Of a stretch of 64,000 nucleotides of DNA, positions 43,353-51,701 are shown one piece after another; position 1 is the stretch's first letter, and each line of letters starts with the position of its first letter. The stretch comes from Eutrophocola sp965662685 (lineage in GTDB: Bacteria > Pseudomonadota > Gammaproteobacteria > Pseudomonadales > Pseudohongiellaceae), in the NCBI GenBank assembly GCA_965662685.1, contig CBFIIQ010000008.1, forward strand, positions 20,283 to 84,282, read 5' to 3'. The notes below the pieces were generated by a model, which saw only the letters and a program-made list of their open reading frames with translations, had not been told where the DNA came from and made no database searches. The translations under genes were made by a program, and so were the position numbers.

Positions 43353-44114
43353 TCAAACCGGATTATCTATATCAACAAACTCATGGTGAATGGAAAATTC
43401 CTCAGCCAGATACTGCCCGACCGCCTGCACGCCATATCGCTCTGTGGCATGGTGGCCAGCAGCAAAAAAATGCATACCGGTTTCCCTGGCAAAATGTACT
43501 GTTTGTTCTGACACTTCTCCAGTTATATAAGCATCCACACCTGCCTCATGGGCCAGCTCGATATAACTCTGCGCAGAACCGGTACACCAGCCAATTTTCT
43601 CAATTGTTTTTGCTTTCCCCGGGATATGAAAGGGCTTCCTGTCCAGCCTAGAGCTAATTCTGGATGCCAGTGTTTCCCCACTGCATGGCTGTTCAAGATA
43701 TCCCCAGACACCAACACGACTCTTGTGAAAGGGATCGAGATCCGCCTCGGTACGAAACCCGAGTTTCTGGCCCAGTTGTGCATTATTTCCAAGTTGCGGA
43801 TGGGCATCCAGCGGCAAATGATAGGCAAAAAGGGAAAGATCACTATCCAACAGGGTTTTTAGTCGGGCTTTCTTTATGCCACTGATAACCGGATCTTCCC
43901 CTTTCCAGAAGTACCCATGATGCACAAGAATGGCATCTGCCCCCTTTTCAATAGCTGCCTGAAGAAAGTCCTGACTTGCAGTGACGCCGGAGATTAGTGT
44001 ATTTATTTGAGGCCGCCCTTCTACCTGAAGTCCGTTGGGGCAGTAATCCCTAAAATCACCTGGTTTCAACAGTCTATTCAGGTATACATTCAAGTCACTC
44101 AGACTGACTGGCAT
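43353..44114 (-). CDS. Nif3-like dinuclear metal centre protein (YbgI/DUF34 family)
   Basis: A 253-residue protein of the NIF3/YbgI family, which forms hexameric rings with a di-metal site; its role is unsettled (GTP cyclohydrolase-like fold). Conserved: DYCPNGLQVEGR, ADAILVHHGYFWKGE (two metal-binding histidines), LPLDAHPQLGNNAQL, GWCTGSAQSYIELA, DAYITGEVSEQ and the C-terminal HFFAAGHHATERYG. The start at 44114 has GGAG 8-9 bases upstream; an upstream ATG at 44156 has no homology. Divergent from degS as next to algW in Pseudomonas. Confidence 0.93.
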   Translation of the reverse strand: MPVSLSDLNVYLNRLLKPGDFRDYCPNGLQVEGRPQINTLISGVTASQDFLQAAIEKGADAILVHHGYFWKGEDPVISGIKKARLKTLLDSDLSLFAYHLPLDAHPQLGNNAQLGQKLGFRTEADLDPFHKSRVGVWGYLEQPCSGETLASRISSRLDRKPFHIPGKAKTIEKIGWCTGSAQSYIELAHEAGVDAYITGEVSEQTVHFARETGMHFFAAGHHATERYGVQAVGQYLAEEFSIHHEFVDIDNPV

Positions 44115-44461
44115 GCTGTGCTTCTCCGTTTTATTTCCCCGAGGGTGTATCAACATTGTGATTGCAGGGTTGCGATACTTGCATGTGACATAGCTGGATA
44201 TGGGTTATACTTCCAACTTCCCAATCATAACAAAGACATCGTTGACTCTCTATCTGCTATTGAGACCAGGCATGTGGATGTTATTATTTGGCAAGAATGC
44301 ACTCTACGACAACTCTTTTCTGGAGTAGAAACAAGAATACAAACAAGTGTAGAAACAATACTAAAACACCAAACCCTACAACTAGAAAAGCACTTTAAGT
44401 GCTGAGAAATACACAAGAAATTGACCAGCAACCAAGGCTGACAATTTACTCGTATAAAGCG
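44115..44461. other. Divergent intergenic region between the Nif3-like gene and degS
   Basis: About 347 bases. It contains a 24-base-spaced direct repeat of GTAGAAACAA (44325-44334 and 44349-44358) and a perfect 15-nt palindrome, AGCACTT-T-AAGTGCT, at 44389-44403, 58 bases before the degS ATG. No gene was seen; the reading frames in it lack ribosome sites and homology. Confidence 0.5.
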
Positions 44462-45691
44462 ATGAACAGGATAATCAATTTTATAATCTGGCCAGCTGTG
44501 TCCGGACTTGTGTTCGGCATAGTGCTGTTGCAACTTCCTCGCATGGCTGACTTCATTCCCGGTCTCGATGCTTACTTACCCAAGGAGACAATCCAGCAAA
44601 TTACCACCAATTCCTATTCCTATGCCGACGCCATTGCGAAAGCAGCTCCTGCAGTGGTCAGCATCAACTCAACCGCAGAAGTTGGCAGAAAAATCGGTGA
44701 GGAAATCATTAATCCGTTTCTCAAAAGGGAAACCTTTCTAAGCGATCAGAGTAGCAGTCTGGGTTCAGGTGTCATCATTTCTCCCGATGGCTATATTATT
44801 ACCAGCTTCCATATTTTTGAATTACAGGACCCTGAGCTGGTCCGCAATTCAGATTCCCCCCTGCCTGAAATCATTGTTACCCTCTATGATGGCCGCAGTG
44901 TGGAAGCCCGCATCATCGCCGTAGAACAACAGAGCGACCTGGCATTACTGAAAATTGATGAAACCAACCTCCCTTATATAGCCGAGGCAGAAGCATATAC
45001 CTTTGATGCCGGCGATATTGTTCTGGCCATTGGCAATCCGCGGAATATTGGTCAGTCTGTTACTCTCGGTATTATCAGTGCCTTATTAAAAAGTGATGAC
45101 AGTTATGTTATTCAAACAGATGCCGCCATCAATCCCGGCAATTCCGGTGGTGCACTGGTGGATGTAAATGGGAAACTGGTAGGCATCAATTCCACTATTG
45201 TCAGTGAGTCCGGCGGCTCTGAAGGGATAAGCTTTGCTGTGCCAGCGCGGAAAGCCTTTGATTTAATGAATACCTATATCGATCAAGGTCCCGGGGCATA
45301 TCTTGGCGTTAATGGTCGATTTGTCACACAGATTTTCAGCAGAATGATGCTCGACATGGACGCCCAGGGGCTTTGGGTAGAACGTCTTTCAGCCAAGGGG
45401 CCCGCAGATGTTGCAGGGCTTCAGGTTAACGACATAATCCTTTCTCTGGGCGACATGGAGATCAGCAGTGATGCAACTGCCATAAATGCAATCCAGATCG
45501 TGAATAACATGCATCCGGGAGAAACGGTTATTGCCAGAGTTCAGCGAGGAGGCGAAATAATCACCCTGCCCATTGTCCTCGGCGTTGGTGAGGCAGTGAT
45601 GTGGTTGACAGAAAGCGACCCAATTTGGCGCAACAGTCTTTATCAGGAACTGGATCCCGAACCATTCAATAACAGTAACCTGCTGCGTTAG
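44462..45691 (+). CDS. degS: DegS/AlgW-type membrane-anchored serine protease
   Basis: Periplasmic PDZ protease anchored by one helix (MNRIINFIIWPAVSGLVFGIVLL) that in E. coli and Pseudomonas starts regulated cleavage of the anti-sigma factor RseA/MucA. The catalytic residues appear as His in SFHIFE, Asp in SDLALLKI and Ser in NPGNSGGALV; a single PDZ domain follows (about 290-385). A loop insertion after the catalytic histidine (ELQDPELVRNSDSPLPE) is unusual. ATG at 44462 was preferred over 44399 because the anchor then begins at once. Its stop overlaps the convergent hisD stop by 4 bases. Confidence 0.9.
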   Translation: MNRIINFIIWPAVSGLVFGIVLLQLPRMADFIPGLDAYLPKETIQQITTNSYSYADAIAKAAPAVVSINSTAEVGRKIGEEIINPFLKRETFLSDQSSSLGSGVIISPDGYIITSFHIFELQDPELVRNSDSPLPEIIVTLYDGRSVEARIIAVEQQSDLALLKIDETNLPYIAEAEAYTFDAGDIVLAIGNPRNIGQSVTLGIISALLKSDDSYVIQTDAAINPGNSGGALVDVNGKLVGINSTIVSESGGSEGISFAVPARKAFDLMNTYIDQGPGAYLGVNGRFVTQIFSRMMLDMDAQGLWVERLSAKGPADVAGLQVNDIILSLGDMEISSDATAINAIQIVNNMHPGETVIARVQRGGEIITLPIVLGVGEAVMWLTESDPIWRNSLYQELDPEPFNNSNLLR

Positions 45692-46992
45692 TCTTTTTTT
45701 CTGATCTCTGCTGCCCGCGCATGGGCAAACAGGCCTTCTGCATTTGCCAGAATCGAGGCTGTCTCTGCCAGCTCTTTTGCTGCCGACTCTGAACAACTAA
45801 TAATTGAGGAGCGCTTCTGGAAGTCATAGACCCCCAGGGCTGATGAAAAACGGGCGGTTCCCGAGGTCGGCAATACATGACTTGGACCGGCACAATAATC
45901 GCCCAGAGATTCCGAGGTATAGCGCCCAAGAAAAATAGCACCGGCATGACGGATATCTTCCATCAGTGCACGCGGGTTGGCGACAGATAGCTCAACGTGT
46001 TCCGGCGCTATCAGGTTGCAAACCTCGGCAGCCTGCTTAAGATCATCGACTTCAATCATAAGTCCCCTGGATTCCAGGGAAGACACAATGATTTCTGCAC
46101 GCGGCATGCCCGGCAGCAATTTTTCGATACTTTTGTGTACCTCTTCAATAAAGCCGACATCAGTGCTGACCAGAATCGACTGGGCCTTTTCATCATGTTC
46201 TGCCTGTGAAAACAGATCCATGGCTATCCAATCGGGATTGGTAAGGCCATCGCAGATAACCAGAATCTCTGAAGGACCAGCCACCATATCAATACCGACC
46301 TGACCAAAGACTTCCTTCTTTGCCGTAGCCACATAAATATTGCCGGGACCAACAATCTTGTCGACTCCGGGAATAGTGTCAGTGCCATAGGCCAGCGCAC
46401 CTACTGCCTGCGCACCACCGACGGTAAATACCCTGTCCACCTCTGCCAGGGCCAGGGCGGCCAGCACCAGCGGATTTTTTACTCCACCAGGGGTAGGCAA
46501 GGTAGCAATGATCTCCCCGACACCGGCAACCCGGGCTGGAATCGCATCCATCAATACCGTCGAAGGATATGTTGCCTTGCCACCGGGCACATACATTCCC
46601 ACCCTGTCTATGGGAGAGACCTTTTGCCCGTAAACCGATCCATCCGGGTCTGTATATTCCCAGGAATCCTGCTTTTGCTTTTCATGATAACGACGAATGC
46701 GTGCTGCCGCCTTCTCGAGTGCTGCTGACTGCTCCACCGGCAAGTTTTTCAGGCTTTGCTGCAATTCAGCTCTGGAGATTTCAAGTGTCTGAATCGATTC
46801 TGCCTGCAGCCCATCGAGTTTATTGGTCCACTCAACAACTGCAACATCTCCACGCTGCCTGACATCAGCCAGAATTTTATGCACCGACTCCTGCACCGCC
46901 TGATCAGAAATACTGTCCCAGGCCAGCGCCTTATCTAGTTCGGCACGGAATGTAGCATCCCGAAACTTCAGCCTTTGTATGGAAACGGTCAT
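45688..46992 (-). CDS. hisD: HisD, histidinol dehydrogenase
   Basis: Zinc-dependent enzyme for the last two oxidations of histidine synthesis. It has 434 residues with VGMYVPGGKATYPSTVLM, IVGPGNIYVATAKKEVFG, DMVAGPSEILVI, the nucleotide region DLFSQAEHDEKAQS with metal-binding Gln/His, and the C-terminal YCAGPSHVLPTSGTARFSSALGV. It is separated from hisG by a heptamer repeat; hisC, which I recall following hisD in Pseudomonas, is absent here. Confidence 0.97.
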   Translation of the reverse strand: MTVSIQRLKFRDATFRAELDKALAWDSISDQAVQESVHKILADVRQRGDVAVVEWTNKLDGLQAESIQTLEISRAELQQSLKNLPVEQSAALEKAAARIRRYHEKQKQDSWEYTDPDGSVYGQKVSPIDRVGMYVPGGKATYPSTVLMDAIPARVAGVGEIIATLPTPGGVKNPLVLAALALAEVDRVFTVGGAQAVGALAYGTDTIPGVDKIVGPGNIYVATAKKEVFGQVGIDMVAGPSEILVICDGLTNPDWIAMDLFSQAEHDEKAQSILVSTDVGFIEEVHKSIEKLLPGMPRAEIIVSSLESRGLMIEVDDLKQAAEVCNLIAPEHVELSVANPRALMEDIRHAGAIFLGRYTSESLGDYCAGPSHVLPTSGTARFSSALGVYDFQKRSSIISCSESAAKELAETASILANAEGLFAHARAAEIRKKD

Positions 46993-47007
46993 GGTTCTAC
47001 TCTTTAC

Positions 47008-47070
47008 CTTTTAACGCTTAACGCTTAACTCTTAACCTGCAACCTGCAACTTGCAACCTGCAACTTGTGA
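47008..47070 (+). repeat. Heptanucleotide tandem repeat, nine units, between hisG and hisD
   Basis: Nine units in unbroken 7-base phase: CTTTTAA, CGCTTAA (twice), CTCTTAA, CCTGCAA (twice), CTTGCAA, CCTGCAA, CTTGTGA, then a T run. The units drift gradually in sequence, as expected of an old array growing by slippage. It fills nearly the whole 84-base spacer. Confidence 0.92.
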
Positions 47071-47076
47071 CTTTTT

Positions 47077-47721
47077 CTATTGCTTATCAGCGACAGCTTC
47101 TGCCAGCCGCTCAAGCAGGGACTGAACACGGTCATGCTTTATTTTCATGGATGCTTTATTAACAATCACCCGGGTACTGACATCGGCAATATGTTCACGA
47201 GGTTCTAGGCCATTGGCTTTCAGGGTTTTGCCAGTGTCGACAATGTCCACGATACAATCTGCCAAACCCATAATCGGCGCAAGTTCCAAAGCCCCATTGA
47301 GCTTTATTATGTCTACCTGACGCCCCTGTTCGGAAAAGTAATTCTTGGCTATATTGACGAACTTACTGGCAACCCTTAAACGTTTCGGTGTAACAGTCTG
47401 GTTTACAGGAGCTGCTGTCATTAAGCGACAGGTCGCCAGTTTTAAATCAAGCGGTTCATAATATCCTTCCGAACCATTTTCCATGAGGATATCCTTGCCA
47501 GTAATGCCCACATCAGCACTACCCAGCTCAACATAGGTGGGCACATCAGAACCACGTATTACCATAATCTGAACATCTTCCAGATTACTGTCAAAAATGA
47601 GTTTACGACTACTGTTCATATCCTCGGCAGGAATAATCCCTGCACTTTCCAGCAGTGGTAATACTTCTTCGAGAATACGCCCCTTGGTCAAGGCAATTAC
47701 CAGTTTACTATCACTCATCAT
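47077..47721 (-). CDS. hisG: HisG, ATP phosphoribosyltransferase, short form
   Basis: First enzyme of histidine synthesis. At 214 residues it is the short form that lacks the regulatory C-terminal domain and needs the partner HisZ, not found in this window. Motifs: LTKGRILEEVLPLLESAGI, DVPTYVELGSADVGITGKDILME and the PRPP loop ADCIVDIVDTGKTLKANGL. Two adjacent ATG codons could start it. Lies between murA and hisD as in Pseudomonas. Confidence 0.96.
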   Translation of the reverse strand: MMSDSKLVIALTKGRILEEVLPLLESAGIIPAEDMNSSRKLIFDSNLEDVQIMVIRGSDVPTYVELGSADVGITGKDILMENGSEGYYEPLDLKLATCRLMTAAPVNQTVTPKRLRVASKFVNIAKNYFSEQGRQVDIIKLNGALELAPIMGLADCIVDIVDTGKTLKANGLEPREHIADVSTRVIVNKASMKIKHDRVQSLLERLAEAVADKQ

Positions 47722-47767
47722 TTACTCTTGAAAATTTGCACGTGAAAATTTGTTGTTGGAAACAACA

Positions 47768-49030
47768 TCAGGAAGGTAGTCGCTTGATCTTGGCGCCAAG
47801 CAACTGAAGTTTTTCCTCAATACATTCATAACCACGGTCTATGTGATAAATACGATCCACTGTTGTCTGATTATCTGACACCAGCCCGGCAATAATCAGG
47901 CTCGCCGAGGCACGTAAATCTGTCGCCATAACCGGAGCGCCCGTAAGGGAGTCCCTGCCCGTGACCATTACCGTATTGCCTTCCACCTTCATGTCTGCAC
48001 CCATACGAATCATTTCGTGCACATGCATAAAACGGTTTTCAAAAACGGTTTCAGTTATCGTCCCTGAGCCTTCAGCCACGGCATTAAGCGCGGTAAACTG
48101 GGCCTGCATGTCAGTCGGGAATGCCGGGTAAGGTGCTGTGGTCAGGGATACTGCTTTCGGACGCTTGCCCTTCATATCCAGAGAGATCCAGTCCTCACCA
48201 ATTTCAATCTGCGCACCGGCCTCTTCCAGCTTGCTCAATACCGCCTCCAGAATTGATGGCCTGGTGTCCTTGACCTTGATTTTTCCGCGCGTAGCCGCGA
48301 CAGCAATCAGGTAGGTTCCGGTTTCGATCCTGTCCGGCATCACTGAATACTCGCAACCATGTAATCTTTTCACACCATTGATTGTGATAGTGTCCGAGCC
48401 TTCACCTTTAATTTCTGCACCCATGGCACGCAGACATCTGGCGAGATCCACCACTTCAGGCTCTCGAGCTGCATTTTCAATAATGGTGACGCCATCAGCC
48501 AGACAAGCGGCCATCATCACATTTTCGGTTCCAGTTACTGTCACCAAATCCATGAAAATATGAGCTCCCTTCAAGCGCCCATTGATTTTCGCCTCGATAT
48601 AGCCATTTTCCACAACTATATCTGCACCCATCTTTTTCAGTGCAGTCAGATGCAGATTGACAGGCCTGCTACCAATAGCACAACCACCGGGCAGAGCAAC
48701 CTGCGCCTGACCATAGTGTGCCAGCATCGGGCCCAGTACCAGGATCGACGCACGCATGGTTTTAACAAGTTCATAAGGCGCATTAAAGTGCTTGATGGGT
48801 TCACTGCAAATTTCCACCCCCAGCTTTTCACCAACAATGGATTCAACACCCATACAGCCGAGTAGTTCCAGCATGGTGGTAATGTCATACAGATGCGGCA
48901 AATTACTGACTTTCACTGTATCTGTTGTCAGCAGAGTAGATGCCATGATTGGCAGAGCCGAGTTTTTGGCTCCCGCTATCCGAATCTCTCCCCTGAGTGG
49001 AATACCACCATGAATTTCCAGTTTATCCAA
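47768..49030 (-). CDS. murA: MurA, UDP-GlcNAc 1-carboxyvinyltransferase
   Basis: First committed enzyme of peptidoglycan synthesis, transferring enolpyruvate from PEP to UDP-GlcNAc. The 420 residues show the standard KNSALPIMASTLL start, the catalytic cysteine in LPGGCAIGSRPVNLH (so fosfomycin sensitivity would be expected), VTVTGTENVMMAA, and PFPTDMQAQFTAL as FPTDMQAQFTALNAVAEG. It leads the murA-hisG-hisD run. Confidence 0.98.
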   Translation of the reverse strand: MDKLEIHGGIPLRGEIRIAGAKNSALPIMASTLLTTDTVKVSNLPHLYDITTMLELLGCMGVESIVGEKLGVEICSEPIKHFNAPYELVKTMRASILVLGPMLAHYGQAQVALPGGCAIGSRPVNLHLTALKKMGADIVVENGYIEAKINGRLKGAHIFMDLVTVTGTENVMMAACLADGVTIIENAAREPEVVDLARCLRAMGAEIKGEGSDTITINGVKRLHGCEYSVMPDRIETGTYLIAVAATRGKIKVKDTRPSILEAVLSKLEEAGAQIEIGEDWISLDMKGKRPKAVSLTTAPYPAFPTDMQAQFTALNAVAEGSGTITETVFENRFMHVHEMIRMGADMKVEGNTVMVTGRDSLTGAPVMATDLRASASLIIAGLVSDNQTTVDRIYHIDRGYECIEEKLQLLGAKIKRLPS

Positions 49031-49129
49031 AATTGTCTCTCTTTAAGTAGGTAGTTAGGCCTGAGCACCTCATCTGGCACCTCATATTCGGTATTTTAGT
49101 GCTTTTTTTAGCCTTTTTAGCAGTGCGTC

Positions 49130-49138
49130 ATTCTAACA
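49130..49138 (-). promoter_or_regulatory. Candidate extended -10 promoter of murA
   Basis: On the minus strand TGTTAGAAT fits the extended -10 pattern TGnTATAAT with one mismatch; no good -35 is visible. It is about 100 bases before the murA ATG and downstream of the ibaG terminator. Confidence 0.4.
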
Positions 49139-49197
49139 AGATTCACCATGGGTCGCTGTATTAATTTGATAATAGCCCGGCCCCGACTATCACCCAT

Positions 49198-49232
49198 AAA
49201 AAAAGGCCCCTTGTTTCAACAGGAGCCTTTTT
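49198..49232 (-). terminator. Intrinsic terminator after ibaG
   Basis: On the minus strand AAAAAGGCTCCTGTT pairs, with one mismatch and a bulge, with AACAAGGGGCCTTTTT, followed by a T run. It is 17 bases after the ibaG stop and separates mlaC-ibaG from murA. Confidence 0.8.
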
Positions 49233-49248
49233 CAGGTGCAGAAAAAAG

Positions 49249-49494
49249 TTAATTTCCGGCTGCCTGCTCTGCTGTCGTCAGTAGCTGCATGTTGATGGCA
49301 TGAATAGCACCGCTGCTTATATGAGGGTTCAATACCCGATAAACTGCCTTCTGTCTTTTCACCGCATTGAGTCCTTCAAACACATCCGAAATTATCTGCA
49401 CCTGGTAACTGCCGTTATCGCCAGACGCAGCTATGCTGGCATCGCAGAACTGCTGTGCTAGCAGGCTTTCTATCTCACTACTGGTAATGCTCAT
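49249..49494 (-). CDS. ibaG: IbaG, BolA family protein
   Basis: An 81-residue BolA-like protein, in this family linked to iron-sulfur handling with monothiol glutaredoxins and to acid stress. The helix-turn-like motif VFEGLNAVKRQKAVYRVLN is diagnostic, with the conserved histidine in PHISSGAIHAINMQLLT. Downstream of mlaC by 50 bp; mlaB, which normally separates them, is absent. Confidence 0.93.
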   Translation of the reverse strand: MSITSSEIESLLAQQFCDASIAASGDNGSYQVQIISDVFEGLNAVKRQKAVYRVLNPHISSGAIHAINMQLLTTAEQAAGN

Positions 49495-49544
49495 TTGTTT
49501 ATTCCTGGTTAATGTCTTCGAATGTTTTCTAATGATCTTGTTGT

Positions 49545-50282
49545 CTAATCTTCAACCTGCCACAAATCAATTACTTTATCGATATCGAAACTATTGCGGT
49601 TCATCAGGTTGTCAAAGCGTGAGTAATACTGACGCCTCAGATTTACCCCTTCCACATACAGATTTCTGAGTTTCCAGATATCATCATCATTCATGAACAT
49701 GGTGTACTGGATTTCTATTCTGTCACCATCATTACCCAGAATAGACATCCGCACATTACTCGAGCGTTCCGAATTTCGCGACTGCTGGCCGTTTTTTATA
49801 AACTCGTATTCAACACCGCCAAATTCAGCCAGCGCACTACCATAAAACTCTACCAGTGAGCTTCGAAAAACAATAGCAAAGCGATCAAGTTGTGCGGCAC
49901 TGGCACCATTGGGACCCTGACCATATTTAGCCATGACACCTCTGGCGACTTCCCGAAAATCAACGAATTCGGCAAGTGCATTTTCAACGCCACTGAAGTA
50001 AGCTTCACGGTCTGTTTCATAGAGAGGTTTGATTTCCTCCATCGTCATGAGTAATGCACTGATATATTGGTCAACAGCTTCTTCCGCCGTAACATTCTGA
50101 GCAGCAGTAGAGCCAGTGGATACAAATATCAACGATAATGAGATCAGCAATGATCTTGTGAAAGATGAATTAAGCCCTCTACCAACAACGGCAAGAGCTC
50201 CAACATAAGCTCCAACATGAGCGCTAACACAAGCCTTAACAAGAGTAGCTAATGGCAATATCAGCCGGCCCAAATAATTCAT
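49545..50282 (-). CDS. mlaC: MlaC (Ttg2D), periplasmic phospholipid carrier of the Mla pathway
   Basis: Periplasmic lipid shuttle between the MlaA complex in the outer membrane and the MlaFEDB transporter. The mature part fits the family: YISALLMTMEEI, ALAEFVDFREVARGVMAKYGQ, LDRFAIVFRSSLVEFYGSAL, DIWKLRNLYVEGVNLRRQYYSRF. The N-terminus is odd: before a normal signal peptide (RSLLISLSLIFVSTGSTAAQ) lie about 43 extra residues including a repeated AYVGA-like stretch produced by a 12-nt tandem repeat. No start codon with a ribosome site lies between. The partner genes mlaF, mlaE, mlaD and mlaB are not here. Confidence 0.88.
   Translation of the reverse strand: MNYLGRLILPLATLVKACVSAHVGAYVGALAVVGRGLNSSFTRSLLISLSLIFVSTGSTAAQNVTAEEAVDQYISALLMTMEEIKPLYETDREAYFSGVENALAEFVDFREVARGVMAKYGQGPNGASAAQLDRFAIVFRSSLVEFYGSALAEFGGVEYEFIKNGQQSRNSERSSNVRMSILGNDGDRIEIQYTMFMNDDDIWKLRNLYVEGVNLRRQYYSRFDNLMNRNSFDIDKVIDLWQVED
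50197..50244 (-). repeat. Degenerate 12-nt tandem repeat inside the mlaC leader region
   Basis: On the plus strand: GCTCCAACATAA, GCTCCAACATGA, GCGCTAACACAA, GCCTTAACAAGA, four units in phase with increasing decay. Because 12 is a multiple of 3, the repeat keeps the mlaC frame open and encodes the extra residues before its signal peptide. Confidence 0.75.
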
Positions 50283-50693
50283 GATGTCATTCCTCTATTT
50301 TTTAAAAACTATTAAATAATTTAAAAAAATATTGATTGCTGACTGTTATCACTTCTTTTGTGATACCAATAAACCAAATTACAGTAAAATCTGAATAGGC
50401 ATACTACGCTATAATTCAGAACAGGCGGATCAAAGATACTGATCCTGAAAATTTAAATACGACAAAGCTCAAAACGGGCAAGTGCATTATCAAGAACGGA
50501 ATTTAGTAAATTTGTTTCAGCAGTTTGCCGCATCAATCCTATTTTAACGCAAACCACTGCTGAAAAAAATCATGTTAACCAGAGGCATGCAGAAGACGTT
50601 GCCCACTTGATTAATCTACCGAGTCTTGCCATATTGCAGGTAGATTTATTGTCGGATAATTGGCTGTAATTACCAGTTATCCAGGAACTGAAC
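50283..50693. other. Intergenic region between mlaC and yrbG, where mlaFED would be expected
   Basis: A 411-base AT-rich spacer. A plus-strand frame stays open for about 77 codons up to 50670, ending in HAEDVAHLINLPSLAILQVD, but it has no start codon or ribosome site and matches nothing I know. No trace of ABC transporter or MCE-domain sequence was seen. Confidence 0.5.
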
Positions 50694-51680
50694 ATGGGAA
50701 TTTTTGTTTCCGCAATCTATGTGCTATTTGGATTTGCGGGGTTGATCTGGAGCGCAGACCGATTCGTGCTGGGCGCTTCAACCACGGCTCGTAATCTTGG
50801 CGTTTCACCTCTTGTCATCGGCTTGACCATTGTGGCCTTTGGCACCTCAGCACCAGAAATATTTACCTCTGCTACTGCATCCTTGCAGGGTGCGCCCAGT
50901 ATTGCTATTGGTAATGCTCTCGGATCCAATATTGCCAATCTGGGTATTGTACTGGCACTCACAGTCCTGATTCACCCGATAGAAATTCCGCTGTCGCTAC
51001 TCAAAAAAGAACTCCCTGCCCTGCTCTTTGTTTCAGCACTGTGTTTCGTCATCTTTTTTGACCTTACCCTGAATATGTTTGATGGCTTGCTGCTTCTGGT
51101 TGTGCTTTTGGTTTTTGTATGGCGCCTGATGCAAAATATGACTTTCCTGGAAAAGGAACATGTGAGTCAGGAAGGCGACATTATTAACGCCGAAGAAGTA
51201 AGCGAATATATCGCTGACATGTCCACACAAAAAGCGCTGGCATTACTGTTTTTTGGCCTTGTATTACTCATCATCAGTTCGAACATCCTGGTAGAAGGAG
51301 CGCGCAGTATTGCCACCACCCTGGGCGTTAGTGAACTGGTTATAGGACTTACGGTAATGGCTGTGGGCACCAGCCTGCCGGAACTCGCAACTTCTATTAC
51401 CAGTGCTTTCAAAGGTCATTACGACCTGGTACTGGGAAATATCATTGGCTCCAATATTATGAATATCCTGCTGGTGCTCCCGGTGCCGGCTTTTCTGTCG
51501 CCGTTTGTGATGGAATCTGAAGTATTAACCCGGGATTACCCCACCATGATGATCATCACCCTCGGCTGTACTTACTTTTTGTATATGCGGGCCCGCCAGG
51601 GTAAAAAAATCGGTCGCATGGCGGGTACAGTTTTATTGGGTATGTATATCGCTTACACTGCAAGCCTGATTATCGGCTAG
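50694..51680 (+). CDS. yrbG: YrbG-like calcium/sodium:proton antiporter
   Basis: Inner membrane cation exchanger of the CaCA superfamily with 328 residues and about ten helices in two inverted halves. The two alpha repeats carry GTSAPEIFTSATASLQG with GNALGSNIANLGI, and GTSLPELATSITSAFKG with GNIIGSNIMNILLV. It begins the lpt operon as in E. coli; the kdsD ATG is 21 bp downstream. Confidence 0.94.
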   Translation: MGIFVSAIYVLFGFAGLIWSADRFVLGASTTARNLGVSPLVIGLTIVAFGTSAPEIFTSATASLQGAPSIAIGNALGSNIANLGIVLALTVLIHPIEIPLSLLKKELPALLFVSALCFVIFFDLTLNMFDGLLLLVVLLVFVWRLMQNMTFLEKEHVSQEGDIINAEEVSEYIADMSTQKALALLFFGLVLLIISSNILVEGARSIATTLGVSELVIGLTVMAVGTSLPELATSITSAFKGHYDLVLGNIIGSNIMNILLVLPVPAFLSPFVMESEVLTRDYPTMMIITLGCTYFLYMRARQGKKIGRMAGTVLLGMYIAYTASLIIG

Positions 51681-51701
51681 TTAGGGCAACCAGATTCAGA
51701 T

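Noticed and set aside
44007..44405. Plus-strand frame between the Nif3-like gene and degS
   Set aside because: It overlaps the Nif3 start region on the other strand and has no ribosome site or homology.
50440..50670. Plus-strand open frame upstream of yrbG
   Set aside because: No start codon or ribosome site and no recognisable protein, so it is described only as intergenic content.
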